A stretch of DNA of 64,000 nucleotides. Origin: Selaginella tamariscina. Its lineage: Eukaryota > Streptophyta > Lycopodiopsida > Selaginellales > Selaginellaceae. The notes beneath the pieces were generated by a model. That model had not been told where the DNA came from, ran no database searches, and worked only from the letters and a program-made list of their open reading frames with translations. Shown one piece after another: positions 24,629 through 35,464 of this stretch; position 1 is the first letter of the stretch, and every line of letters begins with the position of its first letter. The stretch is taken from NCBI GenBank assembly GCA_003024785.1, contig PUQB01000136.1:310001-374000 (forward strand), read 5' to 3'. The translations under genes and the position numbers were made by a program.

Positions 24629-26075
24629 GCGGCGGGATTAATCCCGCCGCTATAGGTTTATAGCCTCGGCGGCGGGATTAATCCCGCCGCTATATGGTTG
24701 GGGCCATGGCGGCGGGATTAATCCCGCCGCGAGGCCCTTCAGGCATGGGTGAGCGGCGGGATTAATCCCGCCGCCGAGGCCCTTCACGCAGGCTATGGGC
24801 GGCGGGATTAATCCCGCCGCTCTACGACAAACCGAAGAGCGGCGGGATTAATCCCGCCGCCCATGGCCTGCGTGAGGGGCCTCGGCGGCGGGATTAATCC
24901 CGCCGCTCATCCATGCCCTGCGCGGAATGCGGCGGGATTTATCTCGCCGGCAATGGCCTGTGTGAAGGTTCTAATGGGCGGGATTAATCCCGCCGGATTC
25001 CGCGCAGGGCATTTACAGGGAATGGGCGGCGGGATTAATCCCGCCGCCGAGGCCCCTCACGCAGGCCATGGGCGGCGGGATTAATCCCGCCGCTCTTCGG
25101 TTTGTCGTAGAGCGGCGGGATTAATCCCGCCGCCCAGGGAATTCACGCAGGACATGAACGCCGGGATTAATCCGGCCCCACGCTCATGCCCTTCGCGGAG
25201 GGCGGCGGATTAATCCCGCCGTTCATGTCCTGCGTGAATTCCCTGGGCGGCGGGATTAATCCCGCCCCCACCCATCCCTGTTCAAAAATGCCGCAGCCAA
25301 TATATATGTGTGAGCGCATGATTTACGAGAGGGCGGCGGGATTAGCCTCCGAACCTTCATTACCCGGTGGCGAGATTAATCTCCGAACCTTCATTACCCC
25401 ATTGGTATGTTGAATCAATCCCGCCTAACTCTGTCTGAGACGGAGAAGGTTTACAAAATACCAATGGAGGGAACCGAGAAGGGTGGTGGGATTAATTTCA
25501 CCATCCCTTACATGGTGGGCGGGATTAATCCCGCCGCGTACGCATGCCCTGCGCGGAATCGGGCGGGATTATCCCGCCGCCATTGGCCTGCCTGAAGGCC
25601 TAGGCGGCGGATTAATCCCGCGATTTCGCAGGGCATTGGCGTCCGGCGGGATTAATCCCGCCGCATAGGGACCGAGTGAAGGCCCTGGGCGGCGGGATTA
25701 ATCCCGCCGAGTCTTCAATGCCTGTTGGAGAAATGAATCTCGCCACCCTTCCTTTTTCCTCCATTGGTGAGTTGGACCAATCCCAAACGTTTCTGTCTGA
25801 GACGTAGAAGGTTTTACAACATACCAATGGAGGGGAACTGGGAAGGGTGGCGAATTCATTTAACCATCCCTTACATGGTGGGCGAGATTAATCCCGCCTC
25901 CTTTCTGGAGTCACTGAAGGGGTGTGAGAAATAAATCCTGCCCAGTTCTCTCTGAGACCGAGAAGGGTGGCAAGATTAATTCCGCACTCCCGTTCAAGGC
26001 CTCCAGAAAGGTGGCGAGATTAATCCCGCCCACTCTTTCAGGAGGCATTGAAGGGGTGGCGAGATTAATCCCGCC
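24629..26075. repeat. Palindrome array 2, containing exact nested inverted repeats
   Basis: The same 18-bp palindrome recurs, often extended to 22 bp by flanking GC. Copies start at 24631, 24671, 24711, 24755, 24801, 24841, 24887, 24931 (variant GGCGGGATTTATCTCGCC), 24977, 25028, 25074, 25114, about 25159, 25204 and 25249. Looser or degenerate copies continue at 25518, 25562, 25606, 25645, 25691, 25881, 25969, 26013 and 26058. Spacing is 40-51 bp in the dense part. Segment 24801-24904 is the exact reverse complement of 25028-25131 (104 bp), and 25114-25160 of 25220-25266 (47 bp), spacers included. The array ends about 340 bp before the ParB-like gene's ATG. Confidence 0.95.
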
Positions 26076-26189
26076 GCACCTTCCATGTGAATATATATGT
26101 GTATTAGTATATATAAGTTGCATATCTCATTTTATTTACTTTTATCATCTTATCATAATATTTCGAGTAAAAGCTAGGAATCTATGTAA

Positions 26190-26276
26190 AACTGTCCAGA
26201 GCTCACATTTGTGGTGGTTCTAAAACGAAATGTTATCTTTCTTTTGCACTAACACAAATGTGAGCTTCGGACAGTT
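26190..26276. repeat. Imperfect inverted repeat (hairpin) upstream of the ParB-like gene
   Basis: Left arm 26190-26213 contains aactgtcc and gctcacatttgtg. Right arm 26253-26276 contains cacaaatgtgagc and ggacagtt. The arms are complementary apart from one or two positions, with a 39-nt loop. It could be a tiny foldback element or a transcribed hairpin. Confidence 0.7.
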
Positions 26277-26418
26277 AATTACGTCTACTTCTCTCTGTGT
26301 ATTATTTTTGTATATTCGGGTTTATACAAGTGTGTGTGCGTTTTTATATAATTTATATTTATAGTGTATTATTTTGCAGAAGGACGATTTGATCAAACAA
26401 GGAGATCGAGTCATTAGT

Positions 26419-29400
26419 ATGGAGTCGTCGTCAAATTCTGGGTAAGAATTAAAATAAAATCTGTTATACTCGGATACTTGAACTAATCATTTTTGTATTC
26501 AGATGTGGAATTGAAGTGACATTAAAGACAAGAGCAGGAGAAGAGATGGGCAGGGGGATTTTGGAATCAACTTGGCCATATTTTAAGATAAATGGGAAGC
26601 GCATTGGAGCAACCATGGTTGCTGTCAAATTAACCTCTGTCACATCTCATGGACAAGCAAAACAATGGAAAGTTGATTCGCTAGTCAAGCACCCGAAAGC
26701 AGGCTGCGAACCCAGATTGGACGATGCTCGACAGATATGCCTTGTTCCATCCAATGTCACGTTCTCGGATCCAGAGGTCGTCAGTTACAACATTAATCTC
26801 GGGTGGTTTTGTCGACTTGTGGATAATGATGTTCACGTGTTCACTAATGATGTTGACCTTGGAGTTCTTCTTCAACTCAACGAAAGCCCATCTATGGAGG
26901 GGATCCATCTGGATGTCTACTTCGAAGATCTTCAGACTCATCGAGTAGGTGTATTGTCAGGAGATATTGTTTCACAATACAGAAAATCAGCAAGTGGAGC
27001 AATCTTCCCTCTTGACATTGAAGAAGAACACAGCGACATCATAAGGGAGATTGAGAAGGTGGCTCGGTCTCAGGTTCTCTACAGATCACGTTCAATTTGC
27101 TTAGGAAGTTTCGGGAGCTGGAGGAGTGTGCCGAGAACACTAGAACAGCTGCAGTCGGGGATCACACATGTTGATTCGGATCGCAAAAGAAAATCATCAA
27201 TCGTTTTGTCAGCTGCACCTGTGGCATCTCATGCTGCAATAAGTCACAAGGAAATGATGTTGGATGATAAGATTTATCCTTGTAGGGTTAAATATTGCAG
27301 CGTCAACCCAAACTTCAATTACAGGCCACTCAACCAGGAACGTGTAGCTGAGCTCATGGAGAAGATGAAGGACGACAATTCTTATACCGTTCACATAATG
27401 CTGTTTTGTGTCCATACTATGAAAGAAGGAAGGGTGCTGACAAAGTCTGGATCACAACACCAGAACAACTCATGAAGATTCAGACGGAGAATAAAAGATC
27501 TATCAAGTACTACATCATTAGTGGCCAGCACACAATAACGGCAGCCCAACGACTTCTCGATGAACACAACAAAGGAACGATGGCAACAAAACTTTCCGAG
27601 CATACCCGTGAAAGCTGACAAAAAGATCGGCGTTTTTAGCTAAGCCGAATCTCACAATCGAGCAGTACCATAAGTTATCGGCGGAATGGGACGCTGCCGA
27701 CACCAACCACTACAACAGCAAAATATGGGAGAAGTTTAAACACACGCGAGCCGTGTGGGAATCTCTTCAGCGACCACAAAGAGCTACCGCAGGGAATACA
27801 CAATCTGCGGAATACCGGGTAAGCAAATTGTTTGGGCGGGATTTATCTCGCCGGTATATTAATCTGTCTTTTTCCTCAGAGAGTTGAAGAAATTGCAGCA
27901 GTTGATTTTGCCCAGGTGGGCGGGAAGGAAACATCATTTCTGATGATGTTGATTTCTTGCCCCGAAGATAGGATCTTTGCCAAATGGTTGGGGATTATGG
28001 AATCCTTTTCAAAAGGAACACTGAAGAAGAAGCAGACAAGTGAAGGGGAGCCCTCAGAAAAGTCTGCAAAGAAACCCAGTAAGACGCCGAAGGCTAAGTC
28101 TGTTCAATCTACAAAGGATGTAGACAACGATTTCAAGCTCACATGGTTGAAGCCTTTAAATGGAACAACGATGGAGGAGATGGAAGTCTTGGCTGATTTG
28201 GTGATCGATGGCAAACTACAAATTAATAACAGCAGCCCAACCTCTCCTTTTCATCTCAAGGCAATGGAGTTGAAGACGGTCAGGCATTTCAAGGAGTGGT
28301 TGGGAATACACTGCCACAAACTGGGTTGGACCTCGACTTCAACATATGAAGAGGTTAGCAAATATTTGCATGTGACGAACGATGATATGCTTGTCGAATG
28401 GGTGAACCAATCGGAAGATCTAGGCAAGAATCTATTGCACGCCAACGCCAAAAAGGAGAACATTGGGATGACGCCTTCTCTTATGGCAGTCCTTCAGCAG
28501 CGGAGAACCGAATTGAACCTTATAAAGGAGGATGCTACGAATCACGACAAGCCCTACAGATGTTTGTTGTTAGATTCGGAGACTTTATGGGGTAACATCA
28601 CTGCTTGTAGGAAACCGTTTCAATTGTTCGTGATGGATCGGCGGGTGTCAAAAAATCTTTCGACAGATAGGGCACTAGAGGATCTGGTGGAGAAACTTAG
28701 CCGTGCAAGCATATACATAGAAGGTATTTATTATTGAATTCATGCTTGCGCTCTTCACTGATACCTACTTTTTCAGGTATTTATTTCTTGATTCTTGCTC
28801 ATGTCACCGATACTTTTGCCTTCGCCTTCGCCAAGAAGAATAGACATCGTTGGACAGGATTTTATATGAACGATGCTAATCCCAAGTGCATTGATACTGT
28901 TGTTCACTTGGTTGTTAGGAATGCGCCAAACAATTTCAAGCTTCCAAATGACTGGCCAGGCATCTGTTTGCACTCCAACGGCCCTGAACCTCCATCCGAT
29001 ACACCGATAGGTATGAGTGACGTATTCGGCAATGTACGTTATCCAAACATTACAAGTCAAGCGGCACGGAGCATCGTCAACTTGATCAGGGGTCCTCACA
29101 GTGATGCGTGGGTTTTTGACTACTGCACTAGGGGGTCCGTCTTGAAGGAGTGTTACCTTCGGCATACATGTGTGTTTGCCGTTGAGAAGGATAAGACCAT
29201 GGTTGAGGACCTGAACAAGTGGATAGATTGGGTCTCAACTGAGTACCCCAACGATTCCATAAAGGCGTATTTGAGAAAGTTCCCTCCAGATAAGTGCGAT
29301 AGCTCTGAAGGTGAATCTGGTTCAATCTCGGAGTCTGAGAACGAACATCAATCAGATATTAGACCGGAAGTTATCTCGAGGAGTACAGAACATTCGCACA

Positions 29401-29522
29401 CTCCAGGACCCATGGAAACATCAATAGAAGATGCAGAAGATCTTGAACCATCTCACAAGCGGCTTAGACCTTCTTCGCCTCATTCAGAAGGTAATAGCGA
29501 AGAAGAATTGATAATGAATTGA
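26419..29522 (+). CDS. ParB-like / methyltransferase-like fusion protein, four exons, frame-broken
   Basis: Exon 1 starts at ATG 26419 (MESSSNS). Introns are 26442-26502, 27819-27879 and 28724-28776 (61, 61 and 53 nt; all GT-AG and frame-consistent). The N-terminal beta-rich segment (MGRGILESTWP, then VAVKLTSVTSHG) resembles the one in the divergent DUF7869-like gene. Around 27310-27570 a ParB/Srx-like pattern is visible: RPLNQERVAELMEKM, then YYIISGQHTITAAQRLL. The C-terminus looks like a DNA methyltransferase fold: VMDRRVSKN where a DPPY motif would be expected, and WVFDYCTRGSVLKE...CVFAVEKDK resembling the FxGxG cofactor region. Those catalytic residues are not conserved, so it would be inactive as a methylase. 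The tail is acidic and Ser-rich with a KRLR basic patch. Single-base breaks lie near 27388 and 27617. Function is inferred from short motifs only. Confidence 0.6.
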
Positions 29523-29794
29523 TAGAGTGATGAATAGTTGTAAATGAGTGTAACATAAGGCATTTTTGTATATTTCTTTTATATTTGTACAGAAAATAAA
29601 TTCTCAAGGATTAATGAAGCTTTTAGTTCAAACATGGGTCACACATTAACAAGGTAAATAATATACCTTGATAATTTTAAGGTCAGCTAATTATCATTTT
29701 GCAGATGTAATGAAATAATTGAGAACATGGATTTTCAGCATTGCCATGAGGTAAGAGAGGGGTTTGGCGACAATTTCTTGTGCCACATGTCAGA

Positions 29795-30961
29795 ATGACA
29801 GAGTTCATGCAGGAAATGGATAATAATGCAGCTCAAAACATCGTTACCATGGGGGCCACTTCATCATCATTTTTATTGGCTTCAGTTCCGAAATCAATTT
29901 CTTCAGCGCATGCAATATCTGAATCTTGTAAGGATGATGTACAATTAAATGATGAAGGGATAGGCAACGAAATAGTGGCAACGGATAAATGTGAAAGGGA
30001 GCAAACAAGTGATTTGCAAAGTATTCAAGAGGCAACGCTATCTCATGTTACTCATGGCCATATTGTGTTGTTGGATGTCAATGGTGTTCTGCTTCATCGA
30101 CAAAGGCCCGAGGATAGAAAAACAGAAATCAAACAAGGAGATTTCATTCCTTGTCATGGTAAATTTCGATATGATATTATTTTTCGTCCAGGGTTGGATC
30201 GTCTCTTTCAAAAGCTTAAGGAGATGGGTGCGCTTGTGGGGATTTGGTCATGCATGCAGATTCATAACTTAACACCGCTGTTGAGTTTACTTAAGAAACA
30301 TTGTAGTGTTGCAGAAGAGGTGATTCGTAAAGATTGGATTTTTGACCAGCGAATGTGTTATAAACCTCTCGAATTTCACAATATAAGAAAGGAAAGCAAG
30401 CCATACTTCTTCAAGAATGAAAGAATAATTGGGACTCATGGGGAGATCAGTCGCTTAAGGATAACGAAGAATGCACATATCTTAGTAGTAGACGACTCTC
30501 CTCAGAAGGCTATGCTCAACCAAAACATTGCTTGTATTCATCCAATCACTTTCGATCCATATTCTGATATCGATATCATGGATGAGCTAGTGAACTACTT
30601 GGATACGTGCCTCAGAAAGAAGAATCTCGAAAATTTTTGTGAGCAGTATCCACCGTATCATACATTTCCTGAAGCTTTTCTTTCTCGTGATATTGAATTT
30701 TATAAAATGAAGGATAGCAACCGGGCGCTTTATAATATTATTCTTAAGGAACGTCAGTTTTTAGATGAGCCTTTATGCAGACCTTCTCTTATCACATCTT
30801 ATGTATTAACAAGGATGGCAACTCCCAATTGCATTCGTGAGAGTGTTAAGTGGTGGCAACAACATCAAGATATTGACCAAAATGATTTGATTAATCCGGA
30901 GAGTGATGATTTAGACAAAATGAAAAGATTTCTTTGTATGATAGAAAGAAAGTATTTATAA
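29795..30961 (+). CDS. FCP1/NIF-like HAD-superfamily phosphatase (plant type)
   Basis: An uninterrupted 388-residue frame runs from ATG 29795. HAD motif I is LLDVNGVLL with the nucleophile candidate Asp at about residue 94 and Asn (not Asp) at 96. Motif II is VGIWSC with Ser at about 152. Motif III/IV is ILVVDDSP with the Asp pair at about 233-234. This layout fits the FCP1-homology (NLI-interacting factor-like) family, and LD(V/L)NG(V/L)L is the usual form in a large plant subgroup, where phosphatase activity is unproven. The first ~85 residues are low-conservation and Ser-rich. It follows the ParB-like gene on the same strand, 270 bp downstream, and is the only long intact single-exon gene here. 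An alternative first exon at 29729-29755 (MDFQHCHE, then a gtaaga donor and cag acceptor) is possible. Confidence 0.85.
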   Translation: MTEFMQEMDNNAAQNIVTMGATSSSFLLASVPKSISSAHAISESCKDDVQLNDEGIGNEIVATDKCEREQTSDLQSIQEATLSHVTHGHIVLLDVNGVLLHRQRPEDRKTEIKQGDFIPCHGKFRYDIIFRPGLDRLFQKLKEMGALVGIWSCMQIHNLTPLLSLLKKHCSVAEEVIRKDWIFDQRMCYKPLEFHNIRKESKPYFFKNERIIGTHGEISRLRITKNAHILVVDDSPQKAMLNQNIACIHPITFDPYSDIDIMDELVNYLDTCLRKKNLENFCEQYPPYHTFPEAFLSRDIEFYKMKDSNRALYNIILKERQFLDEPLCRPSLITSYVLTRMATPNCIRESVKWWQQHQDIDQNDLINPESDDLDKMKRFLCMIERKYL

Positions 30962-33687
30962 AAAAATTAACATGTTGATAAGAAAATGATTTCATTTGTA
31001 ATTATGTTTGATAGTATTTCTTCATTATTGTAAACTATTTTTAGAATAATATGAATATTCTAAGATATTTTAGGAATATTCCTTACTAAGTAAGGTTATT
31101 GAAGGATTAATTAATTAATTAATTAATATTTAAGGCTTAATTACATATTAATTAAATGATTAATTAATAATTAAAACTTAAGTATTAATTAGTAATTTAT
31201 TTTATATTCCCATTTTCACGTATCATGCCCACTTTAGTTACAACGTGCATATATGCAGAAGGGGAACTAAACTATAGTATAACAATGGCTGTTGTACCTC
31301 AATATGAGGATGATAAATGATATGCAATAGGTTACATATACAGAAACATAGAAGGGTAACCTAGTAAGCCCTTTATCGAGATGTGAACACAAAATATATA
31401 ATCACTTCCAATCTTTTCACTATAGTTTTTACTTCACTTTAAAGTTTTTTTTTTTTCTGGATTATCTTTTAGAGTTTTGTTTGGATAAAATAATGTGTGT
31501 GAGAGAGATAGAGAGATTGTTAAAATAACTCATACTGTATTACTTCAACATAAACCTACATGAACAATATATCTATCAAGTTTGATAAGTTTTCTTTATT
31601 AAATTTTATGTATAAAAGTCATATATTTCAGAAAATTTATAATTTTCTCACACAAATCTTTAGTGTGTGTGTGTGTGTGTGTTGAAGTGTATATATAGCA
31701 AGGATAATTTTTTTTAATAATAAATTTGAATGTGTTATTAACATTGGTAGATTTAATTAATACTAAATTATAAATTTCACATAATTGATAAAGATATTTA
31801 GTTAAACTTTGTTTTGATCAAATTAAAAGTTGAATTGAAGGTTTGAGTAATATTAAATAGGAAAAAATAATATTTAACTATTTATATTCTAATTACTGGC
31901 CTCCTGAGAAAATTAATATATATTATGATAATATATTAAATTATATTAATAATTAATACTAAATATAAACTTAAATTATGTATATGTAATTGATAAGATT
32001 AAATAAAGTAATGACATTGTATTATAAAGTAATGACGTTTTTAAGAAGAAACAGATTGTTCTAATAAAAACTTTTTAATAATGAATAGTCTTTTTAAATT
32101 ATGTTTTATATATGTGTTACACACCACATTTACTAGCACATGGGTTCTCATTTTGACAATACAAGTGGAAGTGTTAGTTTATAGACATAAATAAATTACT
32201 AATAAAAAATGTTTATATGATGTATTATACGTATAAGTATTAATAATACAAGTTTGAAATTTATAATTATAAGCTCAAGGTTAAATGAAGATTTAAAAAG
32301 TATAAGTTAATAATATGTATTAATTGCTTATCTATTTAATTATAAAGAAACTATATAAACTTGATCCATTTTTAACCATGTGACAATCTTTCATGCTTAA
32401 TCTCAAAGGATATTATATATCGTTTTAAACCATTCATCCATAAATATGGATTGAATAAGACACCATGCTGATTAAGTTGTTAAAGTTAAGCTTAGTAATC
32501 ATCTTTTTATACACTTTTGCCTTGATTATCTCAATTAGTTAACAAGTTAACTTGTCAAAATCAATTGTCAAAAAATGACAAACCTTAGAAGTTTCACAAC
32601 AAATTAAATGGTCGACACTAGTCAATGAGTCACGTCGACCACAACAATACATGTTTACCAAACTTAATTCAATCAATGACATTTTAACACAAGTCAATTA
32701 AAAAATTAACAACAATGAACATGAACCTTAAGACTACATATGGCCATTTGCATTTTCAATCAAATCAAACAAGGCAAGAACAAATAAAATGTGGTGAACA
32801 TGTTGTGGTCACCCATGGGTTCTACCAAGTGAGTTTAAGATATTCTCCATTAAGCTCTTCCTAACTAATTAACAATTGAAAGCTGTGTTTTCTCGTTTCT
32901 TATTGTAAAGTGAACTTCATTCGACTAATAAGATCTTCATGAAGAATTAAATTACACACAATGAAAATAAAAAACATAAAAGTCATCAAATAATGTTAAA
33001 GAGTGACTAAATTATTAGGACATCAACTTTGAAAAGAAATTATTTTATAAAAAGATTTAATAAAAAAGAATTGATATGGAAATTAGTGTTAATTCTACTG
33101 AAGTCATGTTTATATGCTTAAAAAGTATATGAAAAGATTCTTTGAGCTATACCTCAAAAGATATATTGGCATCCACCACAATAAATTTGTAATAGCTTAA
33201 CTAAATCGCAAAAGAATAATTTGAAATTTCTATAAGTAAATATTATTAATAAAATTTATCGATTCTCTATGTGCTCCAAGTGCAATCGTGTAAATAATAA
33301 TCAATTTGATTAACATGATAATACATGTTATATTACAAGATCTCTGAGTTCATAGTAATAATTTCATATCAAACTTAATAGTGATACTATATAGTTTAAA
33401 TGGTATTGTTACAAAATAAGAACATAATTTTGTTTTAGTTTCTTCATAATATTAATTTTTTGCAACCAACTTTGTACTCTTTAACACCAACTAGTTCAGG
33501 GAATATATATAAGTTAACATACCTTTTCATCAACCTAATATGGAAACTAGAAAACTCAATTTATATCTAATGCCTCAATCGGCAATCTCTAAATATCATA
33601 AGTCTTAAATAACATGTTCTTATTATATTCATTCTCCAAAAATCATAATAACTAGGTGAATTCAGTAATTCCTAATTCCTTATCTCA
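30962..33687. other. AT-rich intergenic DNA
   Basis: No gene is seen. It contains a TTAATTAA run near 31105-31130, a (GT)n microsatellite near 31662-31682, and many TAAT-rich words. Confidence 0.6.
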
Positions 33688-33695
33688 TTAAGTTT

Positions 33696-34484
33696 CATAG
33701 TTACGAACACGAATACGGAACACAAACACGAGCTTCAGATTTTTAGAAACCCGATCACAGAACACGATCATGGCTCACATTGGCTTCACAAATATTCTAG
33801 TAAATATTCTAGGAATATGCTATTTTTAAATTATATTATTCTAAGAATATGCTATTTTTTAATATTATTCTTAGTATTTTTATTTGCACATAAACTACTT
33901 CACACCTATAAACTACTCAATAACTAAATTATGTCTAGTTTCAATATTATGTTCTGCTACATATATATATGTGTGTGTGTGTGTGTTTTAATTAAAAACC
34001 CTGTTTTAAGGTTTGATATTTATGTTAAGCAGCAAATTTCATAAACATAAACTAAAAGAAAAGAAAAAGAAAATAGGTGATGTGTTTAATAATACCTCTC
34101 TCATTGGCAACTTAGTCTACTGCTCCATTCAATTGTCACATAAAACCAATACATTATTAGAACATGCATATGAATCCGAATTCGTATACCCGTGACTGAA
34201 TATGGTATTATGCTGGATTGTTGCGCCATGCTTGTTGTGCCTTGGATTGCTGCGTGCGCCCTGGATTGCTGTGTGACAACGTGCGCCCCTAAAAAGATAT
34301 TCTATGAGTATATCCGACAAGAATATTCTGAATAATGTCTCGTGTTACGAACACGAGCCGTGATCCCGGCCGTGGTCGCCGGGATCACGGCCCGTGTTCA
34401 TAACATGAGACATTATTCATGAACATGGCCGTGTTCGTGAAACACGGTGAACCGGCCGGGATCCCGGCCGTGTTCATAACTATG
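33696..34484. mobile_element. hAT-like non-autonomous DNA transposon, 789 bp
   Basis: The left terminus CATAGTTACGAACACG is an inverted repeat of the right terminus CGTGTTCATAACTATG (one mismatch). The flanks carry 8-bp near-identical duplications, TTAAGTTT (33688-33695) and CTAAGTTT (34485-34492). Subterminal DNA is rich in cgtgttcat/atgaacacg and GC-rich hairpins (ccggccgggatcccggccg, and cgtgatcccggcc pairing with gggatcacggcc near 34352-34392). No transposase is encoded. The interior has AT-rich aagaatatgc repeats. The 8-bp duplication points to hAT. Confidence 0.7.
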
Positions 34485-34492
34485 CTAAGTTT

Positions 34493-35460
34493 AAATACTA
34501 AATTTTAAAACTTAGTTTCTACGATAAAAGTCTCCCTGAACTCGTAATATTGCATGCCTTTGTAACATTATATCTACTCTCAACTTTTAAACTAATTATA
34601 TAAATGTCTCCCAACACTATACCAAAGTATAACATTTTTACTAATTCAAGCAATTAATGTTTTGACAAGCATCTTTTAAATTAATTCTTATTCCATAAAC
34701 AATTGCATTTATACTCTTAAACTGATAACAATCGTCTTAATGTTTAAATTTCAAGTTTATTAACTAGTTATTACATTAGCAAAACCTTACAATCATATCA
34801 ATTTATCGAAATGCTACAATTACAATATGGACATGATTTTAATTTATATGAACCGAAACTTTAATTTTGAGATGGAAATATAATGCTACTTCAGTATTCC
34901 TAAGAACCATTCAAAGACTAAAAGAGGAATTATGAACTAGTATTTAGTTCATCTAACTGATTTAGTAAGATATTATCTTTCACTGTAATATTATCATGAC
35001 ATCGAAGCACCACATTAACTTCATATTTCAATTATATTTCATAATTTAATAAATCTCATCAAACATGAATAGATATCTAGTTCAATAGAACTAAAATACA
35101 TTATTCATTCTGGACACTAGCAATCCGCAAAGTATCAATTACTCATCAAGCAATGTATTAAGAAACGCCTCATTTCTTAACTAACTTGAAAATACGTTTC
35201 AAGTTACTACATTAAGGTACTGCTTTATCAAAATGTCGGACCTCCAATCCGTTTAAGTCTTTATATTTCATGATTATACCTCATGTGATCATAACCAAGT
35301 CTTAATATTGAACGCTCCAAACTCAATATTCAAGAGAATATTATACCATACTTTGCCAAGTCATTTATAACCAATCTTTAAAAAGACTGTCACAAATACT
35401 TTCAAAGTCTAGAATATAAATATTTTAACAAATGAGGTAAACCTCATAATCTCAAACCGG
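34493..35460. other. AT-rich intergenic DNA
   Basis: No gene or clear repeat structure is seen. Confidence 0.55.
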
Positions 35461-35464
35461 ATAT

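Noticed and set aside
20353-26075. CRISPR array
   Set aside because: The repeats are perfect palindromes, spacers are mutually related or exact inverted copies, there are no cas genes, and the host is eukaryotic.
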